From JAHDCJ01 sp039028895 (lineage in GTDB: Bacteria > Bacteroidota > Bacteroidia > Chitinophagales > Saprospiraceae), in NCBI GenBank assembly GCA_039028895.1, contig JBCCHF010000023.1, positions 36,095 to 100,094 of the forward strand: 64,000 bases of DNA, written 5' to 3'. The notes under the pieces were generated by a model. It was not told the DNA's origin and made no database searches. It was given only the letters and a program-made list of their open reading frames with translations. Positions 34,411-43,624 of this stretch are shown here, piece by piece. The position numbers were made by a program, and so were the translations under genes. Each line of letters opens with the position of its first letter. The first letter of the stretch is position 1.

Positions 34411-36243
34411 ATGAATAAAATGAATTTTCGATTTTTTTTCACCGCCTGTTTCCTTTCACTTCTTCTGATAACTGCTTGCAAGGAGGAAGAAGTTGTTTTG
34501 ATAGATCATGACAACCTTGATGAAACGCAGATTGACACTCTTGTAACGCCTACCGGGGTAAAATATGTCAGAACTCCGGAGGTGTGTTTCGACAACCTAC
34601 CCGAATGGCCTTATACGTATAATTATGTTGAAATTGAAGGACTCCGACAAGCCTATGCTGAAGCGGGGCCAGCTGATGGTGAGATTGTATTATTGCTGCA
34701 TGGTCAACCAAGTTGGTCTTATTTATATCGAACAATGATACCAGTCTTGGCGGATGCCGGATACAGAGTCATTGCTATGGACCATTTAGGAATGGGCCGT
34801 TCTGACAAGCCGATTGATATTTCTGAATACAGTTATCTGGGCCATGCAGATCGGCTGGAGCGTTTTATTCAGCAACTTGGATTGAGTGATATTAACTTGT
34901 TTGTTCAGGACTGGGGAAGTCTCATTGGACTCAGAGTTGCGGGGCTGAATACGGATTGGTTTTCTACAATTAGTGTAGGCAATGGAGCGCTACCGGTAAT
35001 TCCCGCTGGCATACAACCAATACCACCTATTGAGAATCCTAATCAAATTGAGGACCTGCCATTTGTGTTCGCTGATTTTCCGGCACAACAGATACCCTTT
35101 TATGATGGCTGCGATTTGATTATTGAAGGAGATGCAGGTGGTTTTGAAGCCTGGGCAAATTATTCTATGAAAGGGGCGTCATTTACAGCTTCTGAAGTAG
35201 TTGAAGCTTTGACCTGGTTCGACCTGCCAACAGAAGTCGAGGCGGCATATGATGCACCTTTCCCTAACAGAGCGTACATGGCAGGCGTGAGGACTTTCCC
35301 TTCCCTGGTCAACGAATTAACGGGTTTAAATGCTGATGCCTGGGCTGGACTCACCGATTTTGAAAAGCCATTTCTTACGATTTGGGGAGGCAATGATGTC
35401 GGTAGCCTTGGCACCTGTGAGGCTCAACAAAATTTTATTGACAATGTACCTGGTGCCGCTGGGAAACCGCATGTAAGACTTCCTGAGGCAGGCCACTTTC
35501 TGCAAAGTGATCAGGGAGTTGAGATTGCCAATCGACTGGTAGACTTTTATTCAACCGATTGGGAAGATGTCGTTTTGGATCCATGTGTCGACTTTGACAG
35601 TCCTATTCCGAATGAAGATAGAAGCCAGCTCCTCGTTCCTCCGTCAGATTTAAGAAATTTCAGGTATGCAGAAGTGATTCCGTCATTTGAATGCGATGGT
35701 GATTTGATTACAGAGGTATACAATACCATCAGTTTTAATGATTGTCCGGAGGATGATTGGTATGAGCTCAATGCAGAGGACCTAAAAAACTTATATGGAG
35801 CTGAGGAATTAAAATTAAATGGCCCCAGACATTGGCTGATGAACGAAATCGCTGGTGGCGAAGGATTCAATTTTGAAAAAATAGCCTCATTCGGCAATCT
35901 GCAAATGGGCTTATCTGCCACAATAGAAGGAACGCTTTCCAATGATCTGTATTCAGAAAACCAGGTACTACGTTCTACTACGTTCACTTTCAAAGCCGGA
36001 AATGAAGTATATAAATTGATCAATCCTGAAGGAGAAGAATACGTGATGCAATCTTATAGCAGAAGACTAAATCCCGATTTGACGATTGACGATTTAGCAT
36101 CTCTTGGCTCAAGTCTTGTTCTGCCTTCCGGCTGGACATTCCAATCCGAAATTTTATCTGCGGATTTAGAAGTAATTGCTGACGGAATAGCCTTTGTTGT
36201 ACAGGATGAACTGGAAAATGCCTATCAAAAAATTGAGGATTAA
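34411..36243 (+). CDS. Haloalkane-dehalogenase-like alpha/beta hydrolase lipoprotein with extra C-terminal domain
   Basis: A 610-residue lipoprotein. I use the ATG at 34411, which starts a good signal (lipobox ITAC, Cys23); earlier in-frame starts lie inside the tRNA terminator. Residues about 70-385 form an alpha/beta hydrolase very like haloalkane dehalogenases: LHGQPSWSYLYR (Gln99 where the halide-binding Asn/Glu usually sits), nucleophile and halide-binding pair QDWGS (Asp167, Trp168), GGNDVG for the acid and EAGHFLQ for the His. About 225 further residues (385-610) form a separate beta-rich, acidic domain I do not recognise. Dehalogenation is suggested by motifs only. Confidence 0.78.
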   Translation: MNKMNFRFFFTACFLSLLLITACKEEEVVLIDHDNLDETQIDTLVTPTGVKYVRTPEVCFDNLPEWPYTYNYVEIEGLRQAYAEAGPADGEIVLLLHGQPSWSYLYRTMIPVLADAGYRVIAMDHLGMGRSDKPIDISEYSYLGHADRLERFIQQLGLSDINLFVQDWGSLIGLRVAGLNTDWFSTISVGNGALPVIPAGIQPIPPIENPNQIEDLPFVFADFPAQQIPFYDGCDLIIEGDAGGFEAWANYSMKGASFTASEVVEALTWFDLPTEVEAAYDAPFPNRAYMAGVRTFPSLVNELTGLNADAWAGLTDFEKPFLTIWGGNDVGSLGTCEAQQNFIDNVPGAAGKPHVRLPEAGHFLQSDQGVEIANRLVDFYSTDWEDVVLDPCVDFDSPIPNEDRSQLLVPPSDLRNFRYAEVIPSFECDGDLITEVYNTISFNDCPEDDWYELNAEDLKNLYGAEELKLNGPRHWLMNEIAGGEGFNFEKIASFGNLQMGLSATIEGTLSNDLYSENQVLRSTTFTFKAGNEVYKLINPEGEEYVMQSYSRRLNPDLTIDDLASLGSSLVLPSGWTFQSEILSADLEVIADGIAFVVQDELENAYQKIED

Positions 36244-36261
36244 GTGCGTTGATAATCAAAA

Positions 36262-36296
36262 GAGTGGTAGTGCCGACATTTAAGGTGCTACCACTC
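36262..36296. repeat. Inverted repeat after the dehalogenase-like gene
   Basis: GAGTGGTAG at 36262-36270 and CTACCACTC at 36288-36296 form a perfect 9-base stem. No T-run follows, so it may be a weak terminator or a site for a regulator of the next gene, which starts 70 bases later. Confidence 0.4.
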
Positions 36297-36365
36297 ACAG
36301 GCGAGCTCACCAATTATGGGGGTTATCATCCTTTAATTCGATTAACTATTCAATAATATTTAACC

Positions 36366-37058
36366 ATGAAAAAACTATCAGTCTTAATATTTATCCTTTG
36401 TTCTACACTCTACATGAATGCGCAGCAGGAAATGGCTGTAAACAAAGCGCAATTAGATAGAGATGTGAAGGAATTGAAGGCTTATCAGGCAAAAGTTGCT
36501 GAATTTGAAACTGCCTTTGCAAATAAAAACGGATCAAAAGTGGTCACCATAAAAGCTGACCTGATTTCCATGATGCAACGAGAAATTGAGCAAAGCGAAA
36601 AGAAAATAGCACAAGACAAACAGGAAATGGCACGAAGCAAGTTTGAAGTAGCCGATTCTAAAAGAGAAACCAAACGCAGCCGATTCGATTTGGTGACGCC
36701 AGACAATGACGCCAAGGATGCCCGCGACCTGAGAGATGATCGCAGAGACCTAAAAGATGACCAAAGAGATGCGATGGATGACAAATCCGACCTGGAACAG
36801 CAAATAGCCCGTACCCAACGCCAAAAACAAATTTATACCACACTCCAAGCATTTACCTTTTCATTTGAAGGATCTATCCATGAGAAAGCAATGATGAATA
36901 AAGCATTACTCATAGAATTTGCAGATACAATGGAACAAGATATTGCGACTACAAAAGCAGAAATAGCAGAAGACAAAAGAGAAGCAATCGAAGACCGCAG
37001 AGAACGCAAAGAAGACAGGCGCGAGTGGGCTGAAAAGCGCAGGAACAAAAACTGGTAA
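36366..37058 (+). CDS. Exported highly charged coiled-coil protein
   Basis: A 230-residue protein with a signal peptide (MKKLSVLIFILCSTLYMNAQ) and an almost wholly helical, charged remainder. Two blocks are dense in Asp/Glu/Arg/Lys: about 115-145 (DLRDDRRDLKDDQRD) and about 200-230 (IEDRRERKEDRREW). Periodicity suggests a long coiled coil. I do not recognise a family. The next gene encodes a small protein with nearly the same signal-peptide core (ILCSTLxMNAQQ), and a LytS/LytTR pair follows, so the set may form one regulated unit. Confidence 0.7.
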   Translation: MKKLSVLIFILCSTLYMNAQQEMAVNKAQLDRDVKELKAYQAKVAEFETAFANKNGSKVVTIKADLISMMQREIEQSEKKIAQDKQEMARSKFEVADSKRETKRSRFDLVTPDNDAKDARDLRDDRRDLKDDQRDAMDDKSDLEQQIARTQRQKQIYTTLQAFTFSFEGSIHEKAMMNKALLIEFADTMEQDIATTKAEIAEDKREAIEDRRERKEDRREWAEKRRNKNW

Positions 37059-37129
37059 AGCGTCACAATTACATTGGAATTAGCTCTCGCATTTAAAAAA
37101 AATTCGTAAACCAATAACAAATTAAAAAC

Positions 37130-37477
37130 ATGAAAATCGTATTAATATTAGGCATTCTATGCTCAACATTGACAATGAATGCACAGCAATCACTAAACGG
37201 CATTTGGAATACCGGAAAAGAAAATACCAAAATTGAAATTTCAGAAGTCGATGGTGTCTTAGAAGGCAAGATATTTTCCTCAGATAATCCTAATGTCAAA
37301 ATAGGGAAAGTACTACTCAAAGACATCAAGTCTGTAAAGGGAGAATGGCAAGGAAAACTATTTGCTGCAAAAAAGGAAAAATGGATGGACACTGTTATAA
37401 AAGAAAATGGTAATCAGCTCCTTATTACAGTAAAAGCAGGCATAATGCGTAAAACACTCGAATGGACAAAGGAATAG
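37130..37477 (+). CDS. Small exported DUF2147 protein
   Basis: A 115-residue protein with signal peptide (MKIVLILGILCSTLTMNAQ) and a beta-rich body: GIWNTGKENTKIEIS, VDGVLEGKIFSS and GEWQGKLF, which match the DUF2147 pattern of short lipocalin-like secreted proteins of unknown function. The last 16 bases overlap the longest reading of the histidine kinase gene. Confidence 0.75.
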   Translation: MKIVLILGILCSTLTMNAQQSLNGIWNTGKENTKIEISEVDGVLEGKIFSSDNPNVKIGKVLLKDIKSVKGEWQGKLFAAKKEKWMDTVIKENGNQLLITVKAGIMRKTLEWTKE

Positions 37478-38550
37478 GATTAGTCAAAGGGATTTTCGTT
37501 TCTGGCAAAAGTGATGGCAATGAATCTAAAAGCCGTAAATTGTGGACAAAGCAACGTCAAGCTATTTTATCAGCGCTTCAATTCACGATACAGAACTTGA
37601 AATTCAGGATTATCCATATAATGCCAATAATATTGGCTTTAGTATTGCCAGGAGTACGTTTTTTTTCACAAGATGGAGTAATTCCTATAACGGATAACTT
37701 ATTTATTGCGCTTTGGCTATTCTCCTCATTGACCCTCTATTGTTTATGGTATTTCTATTGGCAACTATGGGACATCAAACAGGATAATAAGAAATGGATC
37801 GCATCAGCACTTCTTGGTATTATCATTGTTTTAATCGCCATCTATTTTAAATTATTTGGGTCCTATGCCGATGGCGCTGTTTTCAGATTGATCCCACCAA
37901 CCTTATTATTTTTAACCATTCAATATGCACTAAATTCTCAGCAAAAGATTGCCCGTTTACAGTTAGATAAAGAACAACTCCAAACCGAGAATTATAAAGT
38001 GCAACTCAAAACGCTGCGAAACCAGGTTGATCCGCATTTCCTATTTAATTCTTTAAATACTTTGCGCTCAATGGTCCATCAAAAACATTCAGGATCAGAA
38101 CAGTTTATTTTGAGTCTGTCTGACTTTTATAGACAAACGCTCCAGCATAATGAGCACACCACAATTGTACTTTCCGAAGAACTGGTGGTGCTAAGATCCT
38201 ATTTGTTTTTGATGAAAAGCAGAAATGAAAAAGCTGTTACTATAAAACTTGACGTCGATGAGTCTCTGCTCAATTACCAGATCCCAACAATGGCTCTGCA
38301 GACGGTGGTAGAAAACTGTTTCAAACACAATAGTATGACAGCCAAAAACCCTTTGGAAATTACTATTACCAATACAGATGACCTATGCATAAGGGTTTGT
38401 AATAATATACAGCCCAAATTACAAGAAGACAAGACTACTGGCCTGGGGTTAGAACTCCTCAAGAAGAGATATGAACTAATGAATGTAAAGAACGGTCTGA
38501 CCTTCACGCAAACACCCGAGCAATTCTGTGTTAATTTAAAGTTGACCTGA
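37462..38550 (+). CDS. LytS/YehU-type sensor histidine kinase
   Basis: A histidine kinase of up to 362 residues. Four membrane helices (about 53-66, 80-101, 112-130, 140-156) are followed by a coiled linker and the His_kinase domain with QVDPHFLFNSLNTL (phospho-acceptor His192) and a short ATPase domain (VVENCFKHN, TGLGLELLKKRYELM). The first ATG overlaps the DUF2147 gene by 16 bases and gives a basic 50-residue N-terminus; the ATG at 37621 is an alternative start. The cognate LytTR regulator follows after 3 bases. Such pairs respond to envelope or nutrient cues. Confidence 0.9.
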   Translation: MDKGIGLVKGIFVSGKSDGNESKSRKLWTKQRQAILSALQFTIQNLKFRIIHIMPIILALVLPGVRFFSQDGVIPITDNLFIALWLFSSLTLYCLWYFYWQLWDIKQDNKKWIASALLGIIIVLIAIYFKLFGSYADGAVFRLIPPTLLFLTIQYALNSQQKIARLQLDKEQLQTENYKVQLKTLRNQVDPHFLFNSLNTLRSMVHQKHSGSEQFILSLSDFYRQTLQHNEHTTIVLSEELVVLRSYLFLMKSRNEKAVTIKLDVDESLLNYQIPTMALQTVVENCFKHNSMTAKNPLEITITNTDDLCIRVCNNIQPKLQEDKTTGLGLELLKKRYELMNVKNGLTFTQTPEQFCVNLKLT

Positions 38551-38553
38551 TCT

Positions 38554-39306
38554 ATGAATGTCCTGATCATTGAAGATGAAGCACATACTGCATTATTATT
38601 GCAGGAAACCATAGAACAAGATAGCGACTTTATCGTCGTCGAAAAACTGGAGTCAATTTTTGAAGCAGTTGCCTATTTAAGTAAATATCAAAACAATTTA
38701 GACCTTCTGTTTTTCGATATCCAGTTGGCGGACGGGCATAGTTTTGAAATATTTAAACATATTGATATTGTAGTTCCTGTTATTTTTTGCACTGCATACG
38801 ATGAGTATGCGATGAAAGCTATTAAAAACAATGGTATTGACTATGTGTTAAAACCAATTAAGCAGCAAGAAATTCATTCAGCACTTCAGAAATACAAAAA
38901 GCTATTTGCCAAAGTAGAATCTCATAACTCAAAGCCTGTAAGATTCCAGAATACAGCTCCAAAATCCTTTCAAAAGAATTTCCTTACTCAATACCGGGAC
39001 AAGACCCTTATTGTAAGAGTTGAAGATATTGCGGCATTTTCAGTGCAACACGAAACGGTTTATCTCCACACCTTTGATGGGAAGAAATACCCGCTTTTCA
39101 AAAAGCTCGAATACATTGAATCCGTTTGTGACGCCGATCAATTCTTTCGTGTAAACCGACAAATGTTAGTCAACCGCGAAGCAGTCATTTCCTTTGAGCC
39201 CTATTTTAACAGGAAAATTGTGTTATCACTAAAAATAACCCTGGAGGAAAAGCCAATCGTCAGTCGTTTAAAAGTCACCCCTTTTAAAGCATGGCTAGAA
39301 CAATAA
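38554..39306 (+). CDS. LytTR-family response regulator
   Basis: A 250-residue regulator: receiver domain (1-120) with LIIEDE, phospho-acceptor Asp55 in LLFFDIQLADG and TAYDEYA, then a LytTR DNA-binding domain (about 148-249) with the typical VNRQMLVNREAV segment. It pairs with the kinase gene immediately upstream. Targets may include the two small exported-protein genes before it or the small membrane protein gene after it, but no direct-repeat LytTR site was identified. Confidence 0.92.
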   Translation: MNVLIIEDEAHTALLLQETIEQDSDFIVVEKLESIFEAVAYLSKYQNNLDLLFFDIQLADGHSFEIFKHIDIVVPVIFCTAYDEYAMKAIKNNGIDYVLKPIKQQEIHSALQKYKKLFAKVESHNSKPVRFQNTAPKSFQKNFLTQYRDKTLIVRVEDIAAFSVQHETVYLHTFDGKKYPLFKKLEYIESVCDADQFFRVNRQMLVNREAVISFEPYFNRKIVLSLKITLEEKPIVSRLKVTPFKAWLEQ

Positions 39307-39394
39307 CGGAGATATTCATGTTGAAGAGGCGTTTACGTCATATTCATCTTGATTGGCCTGTGATTTTTAGATTATCCCTTTTTAATTTTCAAGT

Positions 39395-39769
39395 ATGACA
39401 GCATTAAAAATTGCTTACCTGGCTAATATTCTTGTAGCGGGATGGGTTGGAATTTCTGCTTTGTTTTTACCAAAAACTGCTGCTGTTTCAGTCTTCTCTA
39501 ATGCCTTTGACTATTCTGAATCTTTCAGGCTTGTTGGCGCATTTTGGACCACCATCTTTATCCTCTCAATTATCGGGTTATTCTTTCCTAAAGAAATGTG
39601 CCTGGTCCTTATATTTCAGGTTTTGTATAAGTCTATTTGGCTTATTGTTGCTGCTTTTCCTGCAATTTTAAACGGCCAACCCTATCCCAAAGAAATGGCT
39701 GTGTTTTTCTTAATCTGGGTAGTGGCATTGCCGTGGGTCATTCCTTGGAAAGAAATATTTGCATTTTAA
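39395..39769 (+). CDS. Small four-helix membrane protein
   Basis: A 124-residue protein of four hydrophobic segments (about 5-25, 46-65, 68-90, 97-120) joined by short loops, with GWVGISALFLPKTAAVSVFSNAFDYSES as its periplasmic-like loop. It resembles many uncharacterised Bacteroidota membrane proteins with no enzyme motif. It follows the response-regulator gene by 88 bases. Confidence 0.65.
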   Translation: MTALKIAYLANILVAGWVGISALFLPKTAAVSVFSNAFDYSESFRLVGAFWTTIFILSIIGLFFPKEMCLVLIFQVLYKSIWLIVAAFPAILNGQPYPKEMAVFFLIWVVALPWVIPWKEIFAF

Positions 39770-39830
39770 GGAATAAGTATCTTTTTGGCTAAGGATTGTA
39801 TATTTATAGCACTTAACAATCCTTGCAACC

Positions 39831-40088
39831 ATGTCAGAAAAAAATCTAAAAGAATATTGGCGGCGTAATCTGCGACTGCTTTCCATCCTGCTCTTCATCT
39901 GGTTCCTGGTATCTTACGGTTTTGGCATTTTACTGGCCGAACCTTTAAATAATATTCAGATCGGTGGATTTAAACTGGGCTTTTGGTTTGCTCAGCAAGG
40001 AGCGATTTATGTGTTCATTATTCTCATTGTGGTCTACGTAATTCGAATGAACAAACTTGATCGCGAGTTTGATGTACACGAAGAGTAA
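39831..40088 (+). CDS. DUF4212 small subunit of a sodium:solute symporter
   Basis: An 85-residue protein with an N-terminal YWRRNLRLLSILLFIWFLVSY segment and two membrane helices, the pattern of DUF4212. These proteins are encoded just ahead of VC_2705-type symporters and behave as accessory subunits. Here the symporter starts 44 bases later. Confidence 0.88.
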   Translation: MSEKNLKEYWRRNLRLLSILLFIWFLVSYGFGILLAEPLNNIQIGGFKLGFWFAQQGAIYVFIILIVVYVIRMNKLDREFDVHEE

Positions 40089-40132
40089 TTGCTTTAACCT
40101 ATTCCCTTTACACATCCTTTCACTGAAATACT

Positions 40133-41854
40133 ATGGACGTTCAAGCCTGGACCTTTGCTTTAGTCGGCGCCACATTTTTGCTTTACATCATCGTTGCTAT
40201 CCTTGCCAGGGCTAGCAGCACTTCTGAATTTTATGTTGCTGGAAAAGGCGTTAATCCTGTCCTTAACGGAATGGCGACAGCAGCTGATTGGATGTCGGCA
40301 GCCTCTTTTATTTCCATGGCCGGAATGATCTCCTTTATGGGCTACGATGGAGCTCAATATCTATTGGGGTGGACTGGTGGTTATGTTCTTTTGGCTTTAT
40401 TACTGGCACCTTATCTGAGAAAGTTTGGCAAATTCACCGTTCCCGATTTTATTGGAGATCGATATTACTCTCAGACAGCAAGACTGGTGGCGGTGGTATG
40501 TGCGATTTTTGTCTCTTTCACCTATGTGGTCGGACAAATGAAAGGTGTGGGTATTGCATTTTCAAGGTTCCTTGAAATAGATTTTTCTCAAGGTGTTCTC
40601 ATTGGGGTTGGCATCGTCTTTTTTTATGCTGTTTTAGGCGGCATGAAAGGCATCACGTATACACAGGTAGCACAATATTGTGTATTGATCTTTGCCTATC
40701 TCGTTCCAGCTATTTTCATTTCCATTACAATGGTAGGAAATCCCATTCCTCAAATCGGGTTTGGCGGAAATCTTGCAGATGGGACAGCCTTATTAACCAA
40801 GCTCGACCAATTACATACTGACCTCGGATTTAAGGAATATACCATACCCAACAAACCTACCATAGACTTATTCTTTGTTACAGCAGCATTGATGCTTGGT
40901 ACTGCGGGTTTACCACATGTCATTATCAGGTTTTTTACTGTTCCAAAAGTCTCGGATGCACGTAAATCTGCTGGTTGGGCACTTTTGTTTATTGCATTGC
41001 TTTATACATCTGCACCGGCAATTGCCGCTTTTGCCAGAACGAATCTGCTTAATACCGTTGACAATAAACCATATGCTGAGTTACCTCAATGGTTTAATAA
41101 CTGGGAAAAGACTGGTTTGCTAAAATATGAGGACAAAAACGAAGACGGCCTTGTCCAATATTATAACGACACCAACACAGAATTTGTAAATGCTATTGCT
41201 GCTCCAAATGGCTGGAATGGCAACGAACTTACAATAGACAGGGATATCATGGTATTGGCCAATCCGGAGATCGCCCAGCTACCTGGATGGGTCATCGCCT
41301 TGGTAGTCGCTGGTGGACTGGCTGCTGCGCTTTCTACTGCTGCAGGGTTGTTATTGGTTATTTCCACCTCAGTGTCTCACGATATCTTAAAAAAATCTAT
41401 TGCTCCTGGTATTTCTGAGAAACAGGAATTGTGGGCGGCCCGTATTGCAATTGGGGTTGCAGTTATTATTGCCGGTTATGCCGGAATGAATCCACCCGAC
41501 TATGTTGCGGCGATTGTCGCATTTGCATTTGGTCTTGCCGCCGCTTCTTTCTTTCCAGCCATCATTATGGGCATTTTTTATAAAAAGATGAATATGCAAG
41601 GAGCAGTCTCAGGAATGGTCGTTGGTATTACCTTTACCGCCGCCTATATCATCTACTTCAAGTTCATGGGTGGTCAACCTGAAGACTACTGGTTTGGCAT
41701 TTCCCCGGAAGGGATAGGCACATTGGGCATGCTAATTAATTTTGCTGTAGCCCTAACAGTCAACAGATTTACAGAAGAGCCGCCTCCGCACATTCAGGAC
41801 ATTGTTGAAGATATCCGTATTCCACGAGGATCAGGAGGTGCGTCCGCGCATTAA
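40133..41854 (+). CDS. Sodium:solute symporter, acetate-permease (ActP/VC_2705) type
   Basis: A 573-residue transporter with about 13 membrane segments and SSS motifs: EFYVAGKGVNPVLNGMATAADWMSAASF, GYVLLALLLAPYLRKFGKFTVPDFIGDRY and GLAAALSTAAGLLLVISTSVSHD. Pairing with DUF4212 and the AADWMSAASF motif point to the acetate/short-chain monocarboxylate group. An insertion of about 100 residues around 270-390 carries an acidic hydrophilic stretch (KYEDKNEDGLVQYYNDTNTE) usual in this subtype. No acetyl-CoA synthetase gene is adjacent. Confidence 0.88.
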   Translation: MDVQAWTFALVGATFLLYIIVAILARASSTSEFYVAGKGVNPVLNGMATAADWMSAASFISMAGMISFMGYDGAQYLLGWTGGYVLLALLLAPYLRKFGKFTVPDFIGDRYYSQTARLVAVVCAIFVSFTYVVGQMKGVGIAFSRFLEIDFSQGVLIGVGIVFFYAVLGGMKGITYTQVAQYCVLIFAYLVPAIFISITMVGNPIPQIGFGGNLADGTALLTKLDQLHTDLGFKEYTIPNKPTIDLFFVTAALMLGTAGLPHVIIRFFTVPKVSDARKSAGWALLFIALLYTSAPAIAAFARTNLLNTVDNKPYAELPQWFNNWEKTGLLKYEDKNEDGLVQYYNDTNTEFVNAIAAPNGWNGNELTIDRDIMVLANPEIAQLPGWVIALVVAGGLAAALSTAAGLLLVISTSVSHDILKKSIAPGISEKQELWAARIAIGVAVIIAGYAGMNPPDYVAAIVAFAFGLAAASFFPAIIMGIFYKKMNMQGAVSGMVVGITFTAAYIIYFKFMGGQPEDYWFGISPEGIGTLGMLINFAVALTVNRFTEEPPPHIQDIVEDIRIPRGSGGASAH

Positions 41855-41885
41855 TATGTAGTTCTGGTTCTCGAGTATGCTTTGA

Positions 41886-43430
41886 TTATTTCAGTTCGAT
41901 TGTGCCAAACTGATAGGTTCGTTTGCCAAAATACATAGCACCTTTTGCACCCATGCCTCCGATGATCAGTACATCATCGTCATGCATTGAAAACCTGGGC
42001 ACAAATTCAGTTTCGATATTCTTATTTGAGAAAAGTGTTTCCTGGAATAGGATCTCACCCTCTTCGCTGATCACGGTCATATCGGTATACCTTGAACGTT
42101 TTTTGCCTTTTTTGCCTTCAGCTCTCAGGTCACTTCTTTCTGATTTATCCTTAAAGTCATTATAGACCAGAAAAATTTTCCCATCGTGGAAAGCCATTGA
42201 ATAAGAAGTATTTAGTGACGTCCCGCTCTTGAAGGTTTTGTCGATCTTTTCAATAGACAATAGATTACCCTCCACATCAAATCTTGGGATTAAAATAGCG
42301 TTTGAGTAATAGGTGTAAGTTACCTTGACGTTGCCATTTGAGTCAGTTGTTGTGGATCTTCTGACATAATATTGTTCGAAAAGGAATGAAAAGGAATGAT
42401 TCTCAAAAGTGACCATATCCTCAATATTATAGGAATAGCTAAGACCCTCTCCTTTCTCAATTTTCCTATCCTTGACAAGGTCTTCCAAAACTTCTTTAGA
42501 AAAAGGCTCGAGATTATAAGTCGATGATCCATTTGCTAGGTTGAATTTCATAAAGAAAACGCCATTCAGGCCAGTTCCTTTATCCTTAGTGGTGTACATT
42601 CCACCAAAAATGATATCGTCTTCAGCATCGGTAAAAAACATGCCCACGTCGGTTGGAATATCGTCTCCCAGATCAATATCAAACGAATTCACTACTCCTT
42701 CTTTTCCGACTTGATAAACTTTGTATTCATATACTGGAACACCTTTTTTCCTGTCTTTTTTCTCCAAAGATAATTTGACTGTTACAAAGACATCTCCCGA
42801 ATTTGAAACCAAGGTTTGAACAACAGATCCTTTTTTATCTTGGAAAGGTAATTCATGTGACTGCTCCCACATCAGGTCGAATTGATCATCGAAAAGGATA
42901 ACCCGCATTTTCTCATTTTTCTTTCCCCGCCCGATCCGGTACGAGAGGAAGCCTACTTTAGACTTATCAGCGCTGATACGAGGTGAGGAAAGATCACCAT
43001 AGTAATCGTTCTTGTCACTGTACTCAAAATTATAGCACTCTTTGGGGTTTGAATAATTGCCATCTTCGAACCTTGAAACATAAACTAATTCATTGGCCCT
43101 TTTCTTGTCCCAGGAATAATGATAGCCATAATGACCTGAGGAGGTTTCGACAAAACTGCTGAGGACAATTGGTTTTTTCCCATGTTTAAGATCCATTGAC
43201 TTGGTGGATACCAATTTATGGTTCAAGTCAAATTTCAAAAGTGTATTGGCATTTTTCGGCCTCGATACGATATAATAGTGATCATCGATCAATCCTACTG
43301 GATAGAAACTCGAATACAATCCACCTTCAACTTTATATTCAGGGCCCCAGTTGACTTTATAGTCAGGACTATCATAATGACTAAAGGAAAAACAAATCAG
43401 GAGAAGGGCAAAAGGTATCAAGTTTTTCAT
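41886..43430 (-). CDS. Large exported protein of unknown function
   Basis: A 514-residue protein with a signal peptide (MKNLIPFALLLICFSFSHYD, cleaved near 18). The rest is beta-rich with repeating aromatic/Asp segments (SSPRISADKSKVGFLSYRIG, GDVFVTVKLSL, DIIFGGMYTTKD, KIFLVYNDFKD) spaced as blades, so a beta-propeller is likely by inference. No enzyme motif is seen. It is alone on this strand, separated from the thiolase gene by a terminator. Confidence 0.7.
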   Translation of the reverse strand: MKNLIPFALLLICFSFSHYDSPDYKVNWGPEYKVEGGLYSSFYPVGLIDDHYYIVSRPKNANTLLKFDLNHKLVSTKSMDLKHGKKPIVLSSFVETSSGHYGYHYSWDKKRANELVYVSRFEDGNYSNPKECYNFEYSDKNDYYGDLSSPRISADKSKVGFLSYRIGRGKKNEKMRVILFDDQFDLMWEQSHELPFQDKKGSVVQTLVSNSGDVFVTVKLSLEKKDRKKGVPVYEYKVYQVGKEGVVNSFDIDLGDDIPTDVGMFFTDAEDDIIFGGMYTTKDKGTGLNGVFFMKFNLANGSSTYNLEPFSKEVLEDLVKDRKIEKGEGLSYSYNIEDMVTFENHSFSFLFEQYYVRRSTTTDSNGNVKVTYTYYSNAILIPRFDVEGNLLSIEKIDKTFKSGTSLNTSYSMAFHDGKIFLVYNDFKDKSERSDLRAEGKKGKKRSRYTDMTVISEEGEILFQETLFSNKNIETEFVPRFSMHDDDVLIIGGMGAKGAMYFGKRTYQFGTIELK

Positions 43431-43496
43431 AGGGTTAAAATTTGATCAGACAAATTGAAATTGGTTAGAGTCCGAAGGTTGAACCCATAAAATAAA

Positions 43497-43537
43497 AAAA
43501 CCTGCTTTCTTTTTCAATATTGAGGAAAGCAGGTTTT
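43497..43537 (-). terminator. Rho-independent terminator of the fadN-fadA operon
   Basis: AAAACCTGCTTTC and GAAAGCAGGTTTT form a 13-base perfect stem about 90 bases past the fadA stop codon. On the minus strand it is followed by a run of seven T. Confidence 0.8.
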
Positions 43538-43624
43538 AAATTATTTAATAACTCAATTTTCTTTTTCCCTGATGAAAAAAGAAACGAAAAAAATCACGAC
43601 TTATTTGAAAGACAAAATCTATTT

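Noticed and set aside
36262..36296. Inverted repeat considered as a strong terminator
   Set aside because: The stem is only 9 bases with a long loop and no T-run follows, so I list it only as an inverted repeat.
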